Positions 18,357 to 26,352 of a DNA stretch of 64,000 nt are shown one piece after another. Both the position numbers and the translations under genes were made by a program. Origin of the DNA: JACDAL01 sp963849115 (GTDB lineage: Bacteria > Actinomycetota > CADDZG01 > WHSQ01); the NCBI GenBank assembly GCA_963849115.1, contig CAWKGK010000001.1:124001-188000 (forward strand), given 5' to 3'. The notes under the pieces are model-generated. The model did not search any database, was not told the DNA's origin, and saw only the letters and a list, made by a program, of their open reading frames with translations. Numbering within the stretch: the first letter of the stretch is position 1; the number at the start of each line of letters is the position of its first letter.

Positions 18357-18755
18357 ATGCGCTACCTGTTGCTGATTTACGGTCCCCAATGGGACCAGAG
18401 CGGGGTCAGCCCCGAGCAGATGCAAGCGGTGATGGACGAGTGGACCGATTACACCGCAGATTTGCTGAAGCGCGGCGTATCCGAAGGGGGCGAGGCTCTC
18501 GAGCCTGTCTCCACCGCCACGACGGTGAGAGTGCGCGACGGCGAGAAACTCATAACCGACGGGCCCTTTGCCGAGACCAACGAGGTGCTCGGCGGCTACT
18601 ACCTCCTGAACTGTAAGAACCTCGACCAGGCGATCGAGATCGCTGCGCAGTGCCCCGGCGCGCGCGACGGCTCGATAGAGCTGAGGCCGATCACGGAGTT
18701 CGGTGATGACTATCAGAAGGCGGTCATGGAGCGGGCGGGCCTCGTCGGCTCCTGA
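18357..18755 (+). CDS. YciI family (DGPF domain) protein
   Basis: A 132-residue YciI/DGPF protein: RYLLLIYGPQWDQ at the start, LITDGPFAETNEVLGGYYLL with the DGPF motif, then IELRPITEF. The ferredoxin-like fold resembles muconolactone isomerase, but no activity is established for the actinobacterial type. AAGGAGG lies eight bases before ATG 18357. It overlaps the following sigma factor gene, a known pairing for ECF42-group sigma factors, so it is probably a regulon or partner protein. Confidence 0.9.
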   Translation: MRYLLLIYGPQWDQSGVSPEQMQAVMDEWTDYTADLLKRGVSEGGEALEPVSTATTVRVRDGEKLITDGPFAETNEVLGGYYLLNCKNLDQAIEIAAQCPGARDGSIELRPITEFGDDYQKAVMERAGLVGS

Positions 18756-20013
18756 GTCGCCGGTAGCTCCCGACGAATTCGAGGTCGCGACCGCCCGCCT
18801 CTACCGCGAGGTATGGGGGCGGGCGGTCGCCGCCCTCAACCGCACGCTCGGCGACCTCGACCTCGCCGAGGATGTTCTGCAAGAAGCCTGGCTCGTCGCG
18901 CTCGAGCGCTGGCGGCGCGAGGGGATTCCTTCCGATCCGACCGCATGGCTGCTGACCACGGCACGCAACAAGGCCGTCGACCGGATCCGCCGGGCGACCA
19001 ATCTGAAGTCGAAAGAGCGCCTCCTCGTGGAAACCGACAGCACGGACGACCCCTGGGCCGACATGCCGGCATCTTCGATCACCGATGATCGCCTCCGCCT
19101 GATGTTCACCTGCTGTCACCCTGCCCTCTCTATCGAAGCGCGCGTAGCGCTCACCCTGAGAACACTGGGCGGGCTGACGACACCAGAGATCGCAAGCGCC
19201 TTTTTGGTAACGGAAACAACGATGGGCCAGCGCCTGTCGCGCGCCAAGCGCAAGATCAGAGTTGCGGGCATTCCTTATGAGGTTCCTCCCGACCACGTTC
19301 TCCCCGAACGGCTCGCCTCGATCCTTGCTGTGATCTACCTCGTCTTCACCGAAGGCTATTCGTCGTCGTCGGGCGAGCAGCTCGTACGCAGCGAGCTATG
19401 CGAAGAAGCAATACGCCTGGCCCGGCTGCTGGTCGCTTTGATGCCCGACGAAGCGGAGGCGCGCGGGGTTCTCGCTCTGATGATCCTCCATCACTCCCGG
19501 CGCAGGGCGCGACTGAATCCTTCGGGAGACATCCTCCTTCTCGAGGACCAGGTCCGTACGCAGTGGGATCGAGCCGCTATCGAGGAAGGGCTGGCCCTGG
19601 TGGAGCGCGCCCTCCCCCTCGGCACACCCGGTCCCTATCTGCTTCAGGCGACGATCGCAGGCGTTCACGCGGGTGCCGATTCGTTCGAGGCCACCGACTG
19701 GGCTCAGATCGTTGCCCTTTACGGACTGCTCTACGAGCGAGCTCCTTCCCCCGTCGTCGAGCTCAACCGAGCGGTAGCAGTAGCGATGCGCGACGGAGCG
19801 GCCGTGGGGCTCGATCTGATCGACAGGCTCGTGGCCGACAAACGTCTCGAGCGGTTCCACCTGCTGCATGCGGCGCGCGCCGACCTTCTTCGGCGGATGG
19901 GCCGCAACGAGGAGGCGGCCGTGTCCTATGAACGAGCACTCGAGCTGCAACAAAGCACGCCTGAGCGCAGGTACCTCGAGCGGAGGCTGGCCGAGGCGCG
20001 GACTTCAGGCTGA
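18706..20013 (+). CDS. ECF-type RNA polymerase sigma factor with C-terminal TPR-like extension (ECF42 type)
   Basis: A 435-residue sigma factor, more than twice the length of a plain ECF factor. Region 2 is seen at about residues 30-95 (LDLAEDVLQEAWLVALERW, then WLLTTARNKAVDRIRR) and region 4 at about 140-190 (LTTPEIASAFLVTETTMGQR). The remaining 230 residues form the helical DUF6596/TPR-like extension (VYLVFTEGY-like block and LLRRMGRNEEAAVSYERAL) that replaces an anti-sigma factor in this group. It overlaps yciI by 50 bases; ATG 18706 with GGAG at 18695-18698 fits best, GTG 18703 being an alternative. The signal is unknown. Confidence 0.9.
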   Translation: MTIRRRSWSGRASSAPESPVAPDEFEVATARLYREVWGRAVAALNRTLGDLDLAEDVLQEAWLVALERWRREGIPSDPTAWLLTTARNKAVDRIRRATNLKSKERLLVETDSTDDPWADMPASSITDDRLRLMFTCCHPALSIEARVALTLRTLGGLTTPEIASAFLVTETTMGQRLSRAKRKIRVAGIPYEVPPDHVLPERLASILAVIYLVFTEGYSSSSGEQLVRSELCEEAIRLARLLVALMPDEAEARGVLALMILHHSRRRARLNPSGDILLLEDQVRTQWDRAAIEEGLALVERALPLGTPGPYLLQATIAGVHAGADSFEATDWAQIVALYGLLYERAPSPVVELNRAVAVAMRDGAAVGLDLIDRLVADKRLERFHLLHAARADLLRRMGRNEEAAVSYERALELQQSTPERRYLERRLAEARTSG

Positions 20014-20045
20014 TGCGGTTCAGAACGCTGGAGTCGTAGAGGATC

Positions 20046-21392
20046 TCAGGCCACTTCTGCCGGCTGCCGGGCCGTGGTGTCCACCGTCGAGACCGGCGGC
20101 AGTCCCTGGGCGGCGCACGGCGCACCGCGACCGGCGCTGCGACCCACGATGACGTCGGCCGGCTCCCGCATGCGCCTCAGCAGCACCATGACGGGGAGCG
20201 CCGCCAGCAGCACCACGCCCCCCACGACGTAGCCGGTGGCGACCGACTGCAGGCGCGACAGGTAGCCCAGACCCAACTGGCCCCCCATGCCCCCGGCGCT
20301 CCCGACCAGAGAGTCGAACGACACAACTGTGGCCCTCTCTTCCGAGGGGATCATTTCGTGGAGATAAGCCTGCTTGACCGGCATCCACACGCCCAAAGCA
20401 CCCACGGCCACCGCCAACAGACCCACGGCGGCCCAGAAACTCCCCACCACGCCGACCCCGACGGCCGCCACCGCCATCACCACCGACGCCCACAACAGCA
20501 GCGTCGTGCGCTTGCCGCAGAAGCGGGTGAAGTACTCGACCAGGGAGTTGCCAAGAATGGTGGCGCCCGCGATGAGTGCGGCCACAGCCCCCGCCACCCA
20601 CGCCGCGTCTCGCCCGAGTAGCTCGAGAAAGTAGGGCTGCCAGGCATAGAAGCCCCACATCAGAAACCCTCCCTGGATAAAAGAGGCAATCATCAGGAGC
20701 CTGACCGAACGGCGGCCCCAGCCGTAGCGAAGACTGGCTCGGAGCACGCGCGACATCTCTGTGGGCATGGCGGATAAACCGGTGGCGCGGGGGACGAAGC
20801 CGAGGTCGTGCATTGACATGAGGGCGACCAGGAACACCGCGGCCAACAAGGCCGAACGGGCCAAAAACGGCCATGCCAGGTCGATTTCGCCGAGGACGCC
20901 GCCCCCCACAGTGCCGATCAGCATGGCGGATCCCGACACCATCGCGCCGCGAGCGAACACCTGATCGAGCTGTCCCTCGAACCCCGCGGCCTCCAGAGCA
21001 TCCACGAGCCACGCCTCCACCGCTCCGGAGTAGAAGCTGAAGCCGACCCCCAAAACGATCGAGCAGGCCACGAACCACATCAGCCCCCCGCCGGAGGCCG
21101 CGATCGCCACATAGGCCAGGGTTCCCGCCAACAAGGTGATTGCGCTCAGCAAGAACGAAACCCGGCGGCCGCGGGTATCGGCCACGATTCCGGTCGGGAT
21201 CTCGAAGACCACCATCCCGCCGGTAAACGCGGCATTGGCAACAAATGTCTGGAAGATGTCGAGTCCCGCATCGAGCAGAAAGAGGGTGTTCACGCCCCAA
21301 ATGAGGGATGCCGACAGCGTGTACAGGCCCGAGATGACGAGGTAGGTGCGGACGACTCGGGAGGCGGTTGCGACCGGGATGACGCCCTGCAC
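20046..21392 (-). CDS. Major facilitator superfamily transporter
   Basis: A 448-residue, 12-helix MFS protein. The loop 2-3 motif A is clear (GIVADTRGRRVSF), preceded by FTGGMVVFEIPTG, and a second pseudo-repeat appears after a central charged loop around residue 210. The sequence resembles drug/metabolite exporters of the YfmO/tetracycline-efflux class; substrate unknown. GTG 21392 sits eight bases after GGGAGG and is preferred over the GTG at 21401. Its stop lies 32 bases from the convergent sigma factor gene. Divergently transcribed from rpoD-like gene across a 370-base region. Confidence 0.88.
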   Translation of the reverse strand: MQGVIPVATASRVVRTYLVISGLYTLSASLIWGVNTLFLLDAGLDIFQTFVANAAFTGGMVVFEIPTGIVADTRGRRVSFLLSAITLLAGTLAYVAIAASGGGLMWFVACSIVLGVGFSFYSGAVEAWLVDALEAAGFEGQLDQVFARGAMVSGSAMLIGTVGGGVLGEIDLAWPFLARSALLAAVFLVALMSMHDLGFVPRATGLSAMPTEMSRVLRASLRYGWGRRSVRLLMIASFIQGGFLMWGFYAWQPYFLELLGRDAAWVAGAVAALIAGATILGNSLVEYFTRFCGKRTTLLLWASVVMAVAAVGVGVVGSFWAAVGLLAVAVGALGVWMPVKQAYLHEMIPSEERATVVSFDSLVGSAGGMGGQLGLGYLSRLQSVATGYVVGGVVLLAALPVMVLLRRMREPADVIVGRSAGRGAPCAAQGLPPVSTVDTTARQPAEVA

Positions 21393-21762
21393 GAGCCACA
21401 CCTCCCTAGAACCTCACGAATACCGGCTCGGGTGATGGTCGTGGCTGCATGGTGACCTTTCCCACCGTTACGGCGGGGTTCCCGAGCCCCTGTAGACCCA
21501 CAAATCGGGATTGGCGGCCCTCTGAGTGGGAATAACCATGCCATGGTCCCCGGTTATTCCATATATCCAACTTCTGCCGTCTTCCCCTCCGGAGGATATT
21601 CCTTTACCATGGTGGAGGTCGGTTTCGGTGCCACAACGACGGCGACGGACTCTCGTGACGAGATCTGCCCACACGGGCGGGCCAAGGCGCGGCCGGCGCC
21701 ATTCGAGCCCGTCTGGAACCATGATGCTGTTGAGAAGATGATGCCGTTGAGAGAAGGAATTG
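21393..21762. other. Divergent intergenic region between MFS and sigma factor genes
   Basis: About 370 bases. It contains the inverted repeat at 21529-21560, an A/T-rich patch (TATTCCATATATCC) at 21555-21568 that could contribute a -10 element, and a CTCCGGAG palindrome near 21587. Open frames within it have no family resemblance. It should carry promoters in both directions. Confidence 0.45.
21529..21560. promoter_or_regulatory. Inverted repeat upstream of sigma factor and MFS genes
   Basis: Perfect 9-base arms GGAATAACC (21529-21537) and GGTTATTCC (21552-21560) flank a 14-base spacer containing CCATGG. Spacing centre-to-centre is 23 bases, about two helical turns, as for an operator bound by a dimer. 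It is not followed by a T run on either strand, so a terminator is unlikely. Confidence 0.45.
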
Positions 21763-22722
21763 ATGCGAATGAGTGAGGCCACGCGGCCTTATGAAGCAAA
21801 CCGGGAGGAGGCTGCTCACGAGGATCTCGTGCGGCAGTACCTGCGCGAGATCGGCCAGTACCCCCTCCTGACCGACATCCAGGAGGTCGAGCTTGCCCAG
21901 GGCATCGAGCAGGGTGAGAAGGCGCAGGAGAGGCTCACCACGGCCAAGAAGCTGACGGCCAAGCAGCGCCGCGACCTCGAATACGACGTCCGTAAGGGCC
22001 GCGCCGACAAGCGCCGCTTTATTCAGTCGAACCTTCGTCTGGTGGTTTCGATTGCCAAGAAGTACTCGGCAGCCGGGCTGCCTCTGCTGGATCTCATTCA
22101 GGAGGGCAACCTCGGCCTGATGAGGGCTGTGGAGAAGTTTGACTGGCAACGAGGCTTCAAGTTCTCGACCTATGCCACATGGTGGATTCGGCAGGCCATC
22201 ACTCGCGCCATCGCCGACAAGGCGCGCACGATCCGCATCCCCGTCCACATGGTGGAGACGCTCTATCGAGTGCGCAAGGTCCAGAGCGAGCTGCTCGAGA
22301 AGCTGGGTCGTGAGCCTCTCATCGAGGAGATCGCCGCTCAGGCCGACCTGACTCCCGACAAGGTTCGGGAGGCCTTTCGAGTGCTGCCCGAGCCCGTCTC
22401 CCTGCACGAGCCCGTCGGCGACGAAGACGCCGAGCTCGGTGACTTCATCGAGGACGAGGACATCGAGGGCCCCTTCCAGGCGGCCGCAGTTGCGCTGCGT
22501 CAGGAAGACCTCTGGAACATGTTGGGTTCTCTGTCGGAGCGTGAGCGTAAGGTGCTCGCCCTGCGATTCGGGCTGCTCACCGGAGAGCCTCGCACTCTCG
22601 AGGAAGTCGGGCGTGAGTTCAGCCTCACGCGCGAACGAATCCGCCAGATAGAAGCGAAAGCGCTCTCGAAGCTGCGCCACCCGAGCACCCCCGGCAAGCT
22701 CAGGGACATGGTCACCATCTAA
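21763..22722 (+). CDS. RNA polymerase sigma-70 factor, primary/SigB-like (group 1-2)
   Basis: A 319-residue sigma-70 protein lacking the long N-terminal region 1.1. Region 1.2 ([17 protein letters not shown]), 2.3-2.4 ([20 protein letters not shown]), region 3 and region 4.2 ([20 protein letters not shown]) are fully conserved, so it should read standard -35/-10 promoters. An extra lysine-rich insertion follows region 1.2 (about residues 50-75). Length and sequence fit the SigA/SigB/HrdB family of actinobacteria; whether it is the essential one cannot be told from the window. GAAGG lies just upstream; ATG 21763 or 21769 could be used. Next gene begins six bases after the stop. Confidence 0.92.
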   Translation: MRMSEATRPYEANREEAAHEDLVRQYLREIGQYPLLTDIQEVELAQGIEQGEKAQERLTTAKKLTAKQRRDLEYDVRKGRADKRRFIQSNLRLVVSIAKKYSAAGLPLLDLIQEGNLGLMRAVEKFDWQRGFKFSTYATWWIRQAITRAIADKARTIRIPVHMVETLYRVRKVQSELLEKLGREPLIEEIAAQADLTPDKVREAFRVLPEPVSLHEPVGDEDAELGDFIEDEDIEGPFQAAAVALRQEDLWNMLGSLSERERKVLALRFGLLTGEPRTLEEVGREFSLTRERIRQIEAKALSKLRHPSTPGKLRDMVTI

Positions 22723-22728
22723 ACGGGC

Positions 22729-23037
22729 ATGGTCACCACCGTCGTGCTCGCCGTCTGCGACATTCACAGAGTTCCCGAGACTGCCCAGGAGATTGCCGAC
22801 CTTCCAGAGGTATCCGAGGTCTATTCGGTGGCGGGCGACTTCGATCTCGTCATCATGGTTCGGACGCGGCGGCACGAAGACCTCGCCGGGGTAGTCACCG
22901 AAGGCATCGCGCGGGTGCCCGGCGTCGAGCGCACCCAGACGCTTGTCGCCTTCAAGGTCTACTCCCGTCACGACGTCGAGGCCTTGTTCTCCATAGGTTT
23001 GGAGGGCGAAGCGGGGTTCGAAGAAGAGCCCAGATAA
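22729..23037 (+). CDS. Lrp/AsnC ligand-binding (RAM) domain protein
   Basis: A 102-residue stand-alone RAM domain without the helix-turn-helix: EIADLPEVSEVYSVAGDFDL VIMV-type core, then VTEGIARVPGVERTQTLVAF. Such proteins usually bind amino acids as dimers/octamers and may modulate full-length Lrp regulators; a direct role is unknown. It starts six bases after the sigma factor stop and ends five bases before thiI, so the three form one transcription unit. Confidence 0.88.
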   Translation: MVTTVVLAVCDIHRVPETAQEIADLPEVSEVYSVAGDFDLVIMVRTRRHEDLAGVVTEGIARVPGVERTQTLVAFKVYSRHDVEALFSIGLEGEAGFEEEPR

Positions 23038-23041
23038 CGTC

Positions 23042-24214
23042 GTGGACGCCCTCATCGCTCACTACGACGAGGTCGGCCTCAAGGGCGGCAACCGCCACCG
23101 TTTCGAAGACCGGCTGATCGGGAACCTCAAACGGGCTCTGCGCGGGACCGGCTATCAACGCGTGCAGTGTTCCCTAAGCCGCGTCACCATCGACTTCAAG
23201 GCCCCGGCGCTCGTTAGCGAGGCCGCCGCCAGAAGCGCGTGCGTCTTCGGTGTGGCCAACGTCGGAGCCGGCTTCAGGGTCGCCCCTCACCTCTCCTCGA
23301 TCGGCAGCGCGGCGGTGGAGCTCATGCCGGTGGGGAGCTTCGCCTCTTTTGCCGTCAGAGCACGGCGGGCCCGTTCCTCCTGCCCGGTGGACTCTCGCAG
23401 CATCGAGCGGGCCCTTGGCTCGCTTATCCAGGAACGAACCGGTGCACCGGTCGACCTCAGCCATCCCGATGCCACCCTTCACGTCGAGTTGTTTTCCGAT
23501 TCGGGCATCGTCTACCGAGACCGGCGTCCGGGACCCGGTGGGCTCCCGGTCGGCTCGTCGGGGAAGCTCGTCGCGTTGATGTCGGGCGGCATCGACTCGC
23601 CGGTAGCGGCGTGGCGCATGATGAGAAGAGGCGCCGAGGTCGAACTTCTGCACTTCCACGGCCGGCCCTATACCGACGCCTCCTCCGTGACCCAGGCCCT
23701 CGATCTTACCCGCGCCCTGTCCCGCTATCACCTCGCCACAACCCTGCACCTGGTCTCCCTGGGTGAGGCTCAGGCAGAGGTTGTATCGACCTGCCCGCCC
23801 CGGCTGCGACTGCTGCTCTACCGCCGCCTGATGCTGAGGATTGGGGCGGCCCTGGCCGGCGAGCGCGGCGCCGGCGCGATAGTCACGGGAGATTCACTCG
23901 GTCAGGTCGCCTCGCAGACGCTCGACAACCTCGCCACGACCGACGCGGCAATCAGCGAGTGGCAGGTGCTGCGGCCGCTGATCGGATGCGACAAGCTCGA
24001 GATCGTGAACCAGGCAGATGCGATTGGCACGCTCCAGATATCGAACCGGCGACATCAGGACTGCTGCGTGCTGTTCAATCCACGCTCCCCTGCAACACGC
24101 ACAAGCGTCAAGCAAGCAGAAGCGGCCGAACGGCCACTCGACATCGATGCACTCGTCGGAAAGGCGCTCGCCGGCAGAGAGTCTCGGGTAGTCGAGATGA
24201 CACCCCTGCGCTGA
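23042..24214 (+). CDS. thiI: tRNA 4-thiouridine synthase ThiI (no rhodanese domain)
   Basis: A 390-residue ThiI. The ferredoxin-like/THUMP part covers about residues 1-165 (HYDEVGLKGGNRHRFEDRL at the start), and the AANH PP-loop domain starts at KLVALMSGGIDSPVAAWRMM near 178. IVTGDSLGQVASQTLDNL and the Cys motif HQDCCVLFNP near 340 are conserved. It adenylates U8 of tRNA and inserts sulfur, and in some organisms feeds thiamin thiazole synthesis. The C-terminal rhodanese domain of the E. coli enzyme is absent; a separate rhodanese lies 300 bases away. GTG 23042 is the start. Its last 160 bases overlap the frame of a convergent MoaD-like gene. Confidence 0.93.
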   Translation: MDALIAHYDEVGLKGGNRHRFEDRLIGNLKRALRGTGYQRVQCSLSRVTIDFKAPALVSEAAARSACVFGVANVGAGFRVAPHLSSIGSAAVELMPVGSFASFAVRARRARSSCPVDSRSIERALGSLIQERTGAPVDLSHPDATLHVELFSDSGIVYRDRRPGPGGLPVGSSGKLVALMSGGIDSPVAAWRMMRRGAEVELLHFHGRPYTDASSVTQALDLTRALSRYHLATTLHLVSLGEAQAEVVSTCPPRLRLLLYRRLMLRIGAALAGERGAGAIVTGDSLGQVASQTLDNLATTDAAISEWQVLRPLIGCDKLEIVNQADAIGTLQISNRRHQDCCVLFNPRSPATRTSVKQAEAAERPLDIDALVGKALAGRESRVVEMTPLR

Positions 24215-24459
24215 GGTCCTTCGCCTCCTGCGAACGGAGGCATCAGCGTTACCTCGGCCCCCTCTCGCAGCCGTTGTTCAATGGGAGCCTGGCGCCCGTC
24301 CACGAGCACCGCAAATACCAGCGCTCGGGGCGCTCCCAGTGACTCGATGACATCGCCCACCGACGCCCTGTCCGCAACATCGATCTCGGCACGGTTGCCC
24401 ACCGAACCCGGTGGCAGGTGGGCGCGCATGGCCCCGAAGCAGACGACCTCAACTTTCAT
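24055..24459 (-). CDS. MoaD-like sulfur carrier with C-terminal extension past Gly-Gly
   Basis: Residues 1-80 are a MoaD-like beta-grasp protein (VEVVCFGAMRAHLPPGS, then LVFAVLVDGRQAP and EVTLMPPFAGG). Typical carriers stop at this Gly-Gly. Here the frame continues for about 54 more residues and ends inside the 3' end of thiI on the opposite strand. The tail has no family features and is antisense to conserved ThiI sequence. Either a protease exposes the Gly-Gly, as for some eukaryotic and archaeal homologues, or the annotated stop was lost by a mutation or sequence error. ATG 24459 has no strong ribosome site. Neighbouring ThiI and rhodanese suggest a sulfur-transfer role. Confidence 0.65.
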   Translation of the reverse strand: MKVEVVCFGAMRAHLPPGSVGNRAEIDVADRASVGDVIESLGAPRALVFAVLVDGRQAPIEQRLREGAEVTLMPPFAGGEGPQRRGVISTTRDSLPASAFPTSASMSSGRSAASACLTLVRVAGERGLNSTQQS

Positions 24460-24524
24460 GTCGCCAGCCTAGCCCCACGCAGCGACCCCTTCGCCGCAGC
24501 GGGGCCATACGCAGACCGCTCTTG

Positions 24525-25364
24525 TTACTTCTCTACGGGCACCCCCACGAGGCTGCCGTATTCGGTCCACGAACCGTCGTAGTTCGTCACCTGCTGAAAC
24601 CCGAGGAGCTCGTGCAGCACGAACCAGGAGTGCGATGAGCGCTCGCCGATCCTGCAGTAGGCGATGACGTCCTTGTCGCTGGTGATGCCCTCGGCCGCGT
24701 AGAGAGACTCGAGCTCGGAGGTGGACTTGAACGTGCCGTCTTCCTTCACCGTCTTGGACCACGGGATGTTGACTGCGCCTGGAATGTGACCCGGAACCTG
24801 TGCCTGCTCCTGCGGCAGGTGCGGTGGGGCAAGCAGCTCGCCGCGAAACTCCTCCGGCGAGCGAACATCCACCCACGACCCTTCTCCGGACGTCGCTCGC
24901 CTGACGACCTCATCGCGAAAAACGCGCAGCTCGGGTCGCTCGGTGCCGATCTGGAAGCTGCCCGCGCCCGACTCGGGGGCCTGATCGGTCAGGGCGCGGT
25001 TATCGAGCTCCCACTTCTTGCGCCCGCCGTTCAAAAGCTTGACATTGTCGATGCCGCGATACCGAAACAGCCAGTACGCGTAGGCGGCGAACCAATTGTT
25101 ATTTCCCGAATAGAGGACGATTGTCTGGTCGTTCGATACTCCCCTATCGTTCAGCAGCCTTGCCACCTGCTCGCCGGAGATGAACTCGCGCCGAGGCGTG
25201 TCGTGCAGCTCGGTAGACCAGTTGATCGAGCTGGCACCGGGTATGTGCCCCTTCTCGTAGGCGGTGGTGTCCTCGTCTACCTCGACCACCGCGAAACGAC
25301 CCGAGTCAAGCTCCTTCTCGAGCTCGTCTGCCTCGATCAACACGTCATTGACGTAATCAGCCAC
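24525..25364 (-). CDS. Sulfurtransferase, two-domain rhodanese (CysA/SseA type)
   Basis: A 279-residue tandem rhodanese. The N-terminal domain is the inactive half (VVEVDEDTTAYEKGHIPGA); the C-terminal half carries the active-site loop DVIAYCRIGERSSHSW, with Cys as the persulfide residue in the CRIGERS form common in actinobacterial thiosulfate sulfurtransferases. It transfers sulfane sulfur from thiosulfate or a persulfide to cyanide or protein acceptors. It overlaps the upstream regulator gene by eight bases. Proximity to ThiI, a MoaD-like carrier and SufSU suggests it supplies sulfur in this locus. Confidence 0.92.
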   Translation of the reverse strand: MADYVNDVLIEADELEKELDSGRFAVVEVDEDTTAYEKGHIPGASSINWSTELHDTPRREFISGEQVARLLNDRGVSNDQTIVLYSGNNNWFAAYAYWLFRYRGIDNVKLLNGGRKKWELDNRALTDQAPESGAGSFQIGTERPELRVFRDEVVRRATSGEGSWVDVRSPEEFRGELLAPPHLPQEQAQVPGHIPGAVNIPWSKTVKEDGTFKSTSELESLYAAEGITSDKDVIAYCRIGERSSHSWFVLHELLGFQQVTNYDGSWTEYGSLVGVPVEK

Positions 25365-25797
25365 TGCTTCCTCCCTCTCTCGTTGTCTTTGCTATCTCGA
25401 TGAGCTCTTTTATGCGCGTTAGTTGATGCGAAGCATCAGCGAGCATGCGCTCTAGCACCCGCACCTCGATCTCGAGCTCGTCGACCCGAGCGGCGACGTG
25501 CTCGGCGGGGATCTCGACGCCCGCCTCCATCAGGGCGCCGGCCTCGCCTTCCCAGGTGAAATAGACCTTGGCCGGTCTCCCCTTGTTGCGCCGGCGTGTC
25601 TCGAAGGAAAGAAACCCCGCCTCCGCCATCAGCTCCAAGTGCGCCCTCGCCACATTGGGATGAATCGCAAAGTGGTCGGCGATCTCCTTGACGGTCTTAG
25701 GGCCGGAGCACAGCAGGTGCGACAGGATTGCCGCGCACGTCGGCAGCGACAGGACCTTGGCGGTCCTGGTGGCCGAGTCGTCCCCCAGCGGTGTCAT
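25357..25797 (-). CDS. ArsR/DeoR-like winged-helix regulator
   Basis: About 146 residues from ATG 25797. A winged helix at about residues 10-75 (PKTVKEIADHFAIHPNVARA then LELMAEAGFLSFETRRR) is followed by a coiled coil (ARVDELEIEVRVLERMLAD). It has two cysteines in the HTH region (PTCAAILSHLLCSG) but no C-terminal Cys cluster, so it is not a typical Fe-S SufR. ATG 25797 lies directly at the predicted transcription start, so the mRNA looks leaderless; the open frame continues upstream to 25890 without a ribosome site. It overlaps the rhodanese gene and probably controls it. Confidence 0.8.
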   Translation of the reverse strand: MTPLGDDSATRTAKVLSLPTCAAILSHLLCSGPKTVKEIADHFAIHPNVARAHLELMAEAGFLSFETRRRNKGRPAKVYFTWEGEAGALMEAGVEIPAEHVAARVDELEIEVRVLERMLADASHQLTRIKELIEIAKTTREGGSSG

Positions 25798-25804
25798 CGG
25801 GGCT

Positions 25805-25833
25805 TTGATACCAGATTTTGGAGTATTAAGCAA
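25805..25833 (-). promoter_or_regulatory. Sigma-70 promoter for a leaderless transcript
   Basis: On the minus strand TTGCTT (25833-25828) and TATCAA (25810-25805) are separated by 17 bases. Seven bases separate the -10 box from ATG at 25797-25795, so transcription should begin at or next to the A of the start codon. Confidence 0.6.
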
Positions 25834-25926
25834 GTGCGAATAGTGCTTTCTCGGGGGTGATTGTTGCCGAGTGGTGGCAGGATGCTCCATATGGTCATCT
25901 GAGCACCACTCGGCGCCTTGTGGTGG

Positions 25927-26352
25927 TTAGGGGACCTCGTCGAGGCCCTCGAGCAGCGTGTTCCACCCCAGCAGCGCACACTTGATGCGCACGGGATACT
26001 TGACCACGCCCTTGAGCGAGACGAGGTCTCCGAGCTCGTTGATATCGCCCGGCTCCTCCCCCGCCATCATGCGCTTGATGGACTCGGCGACCGCCCGCGC
26101 CTGCTTTACGTCGAGGCCCTTCACCTTCTCGGTCATCATCGATGCGCTCGCCATGGAGATCGAACAGCCTTTGCCCTCGAAAGCGATCCCCTCGAGGTCC
26201 TCGCCGTCGAACTTCAGGTAGAGCTCGAGCTCGTCTCCGCACAACGGGTTGTTGCGCTCGAGCTTGACGTCGTGTGGATCGAGCCGTCCGCGATTGCGCG
26301 GAGTCCTGTAGTGATCGAGGATCACCTCTTTGTAGAGCTCATCGAGGCTCAT
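25927..26352 (-). CDS. sufU: Fe-S cluster assembly sulfurtransferase SufU
   Basis: A 141-residue SufU/NifU-N protein. The zinc ligands are present: Cys in NNPLCGDELELYL with the following Asp, Cys in FEGKGCSISMASASMM, and Cys in RIKCALLGWNTL. It accepts sulfur from SufS by zinc-ligand swapping and passes it to SufBCD. ATG 26352 overlaps the sufS stop as ATGA. It is the last gene of the minus-strand suf operon, followed by the separately promoted regulator gene. Confidence 0.95.
   Translation of the reverse strand: MSLDELYKEVILDHYRTPRNRGRLDPHDVKLERNNPLCGDELELYLKFDGEDLEGIAFEGKGCSISMASASMMTEKVKGLDVKQARAVAESIKRMMAGEEPGDINELGDLVSLKGVVKYPVRIKCALLGWNTLLEGLDEVP

Noticed and set aside
20020..21399. 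Second long frame in the MFS gene region
   Set aside because: The alternative frame is Arg/Gly-rich; the other frame contains helices and MFS motif A.
21604..23055. Minus-strand open frame of 483 codons across the sigma factor gene
   Set aside because: It is the antisense of rpoD-like, Lrp and thiI starts and has no family features; long antisense frames are common at this GC content.
25357..25797. HTH regulator as SufR, the suf repressor
   Set aside because: It lacks the C-terminal cysteine cluster typical of Fe-S SufR, and it sits downstream of the suf operon with its own promoter next to the rhodanese.
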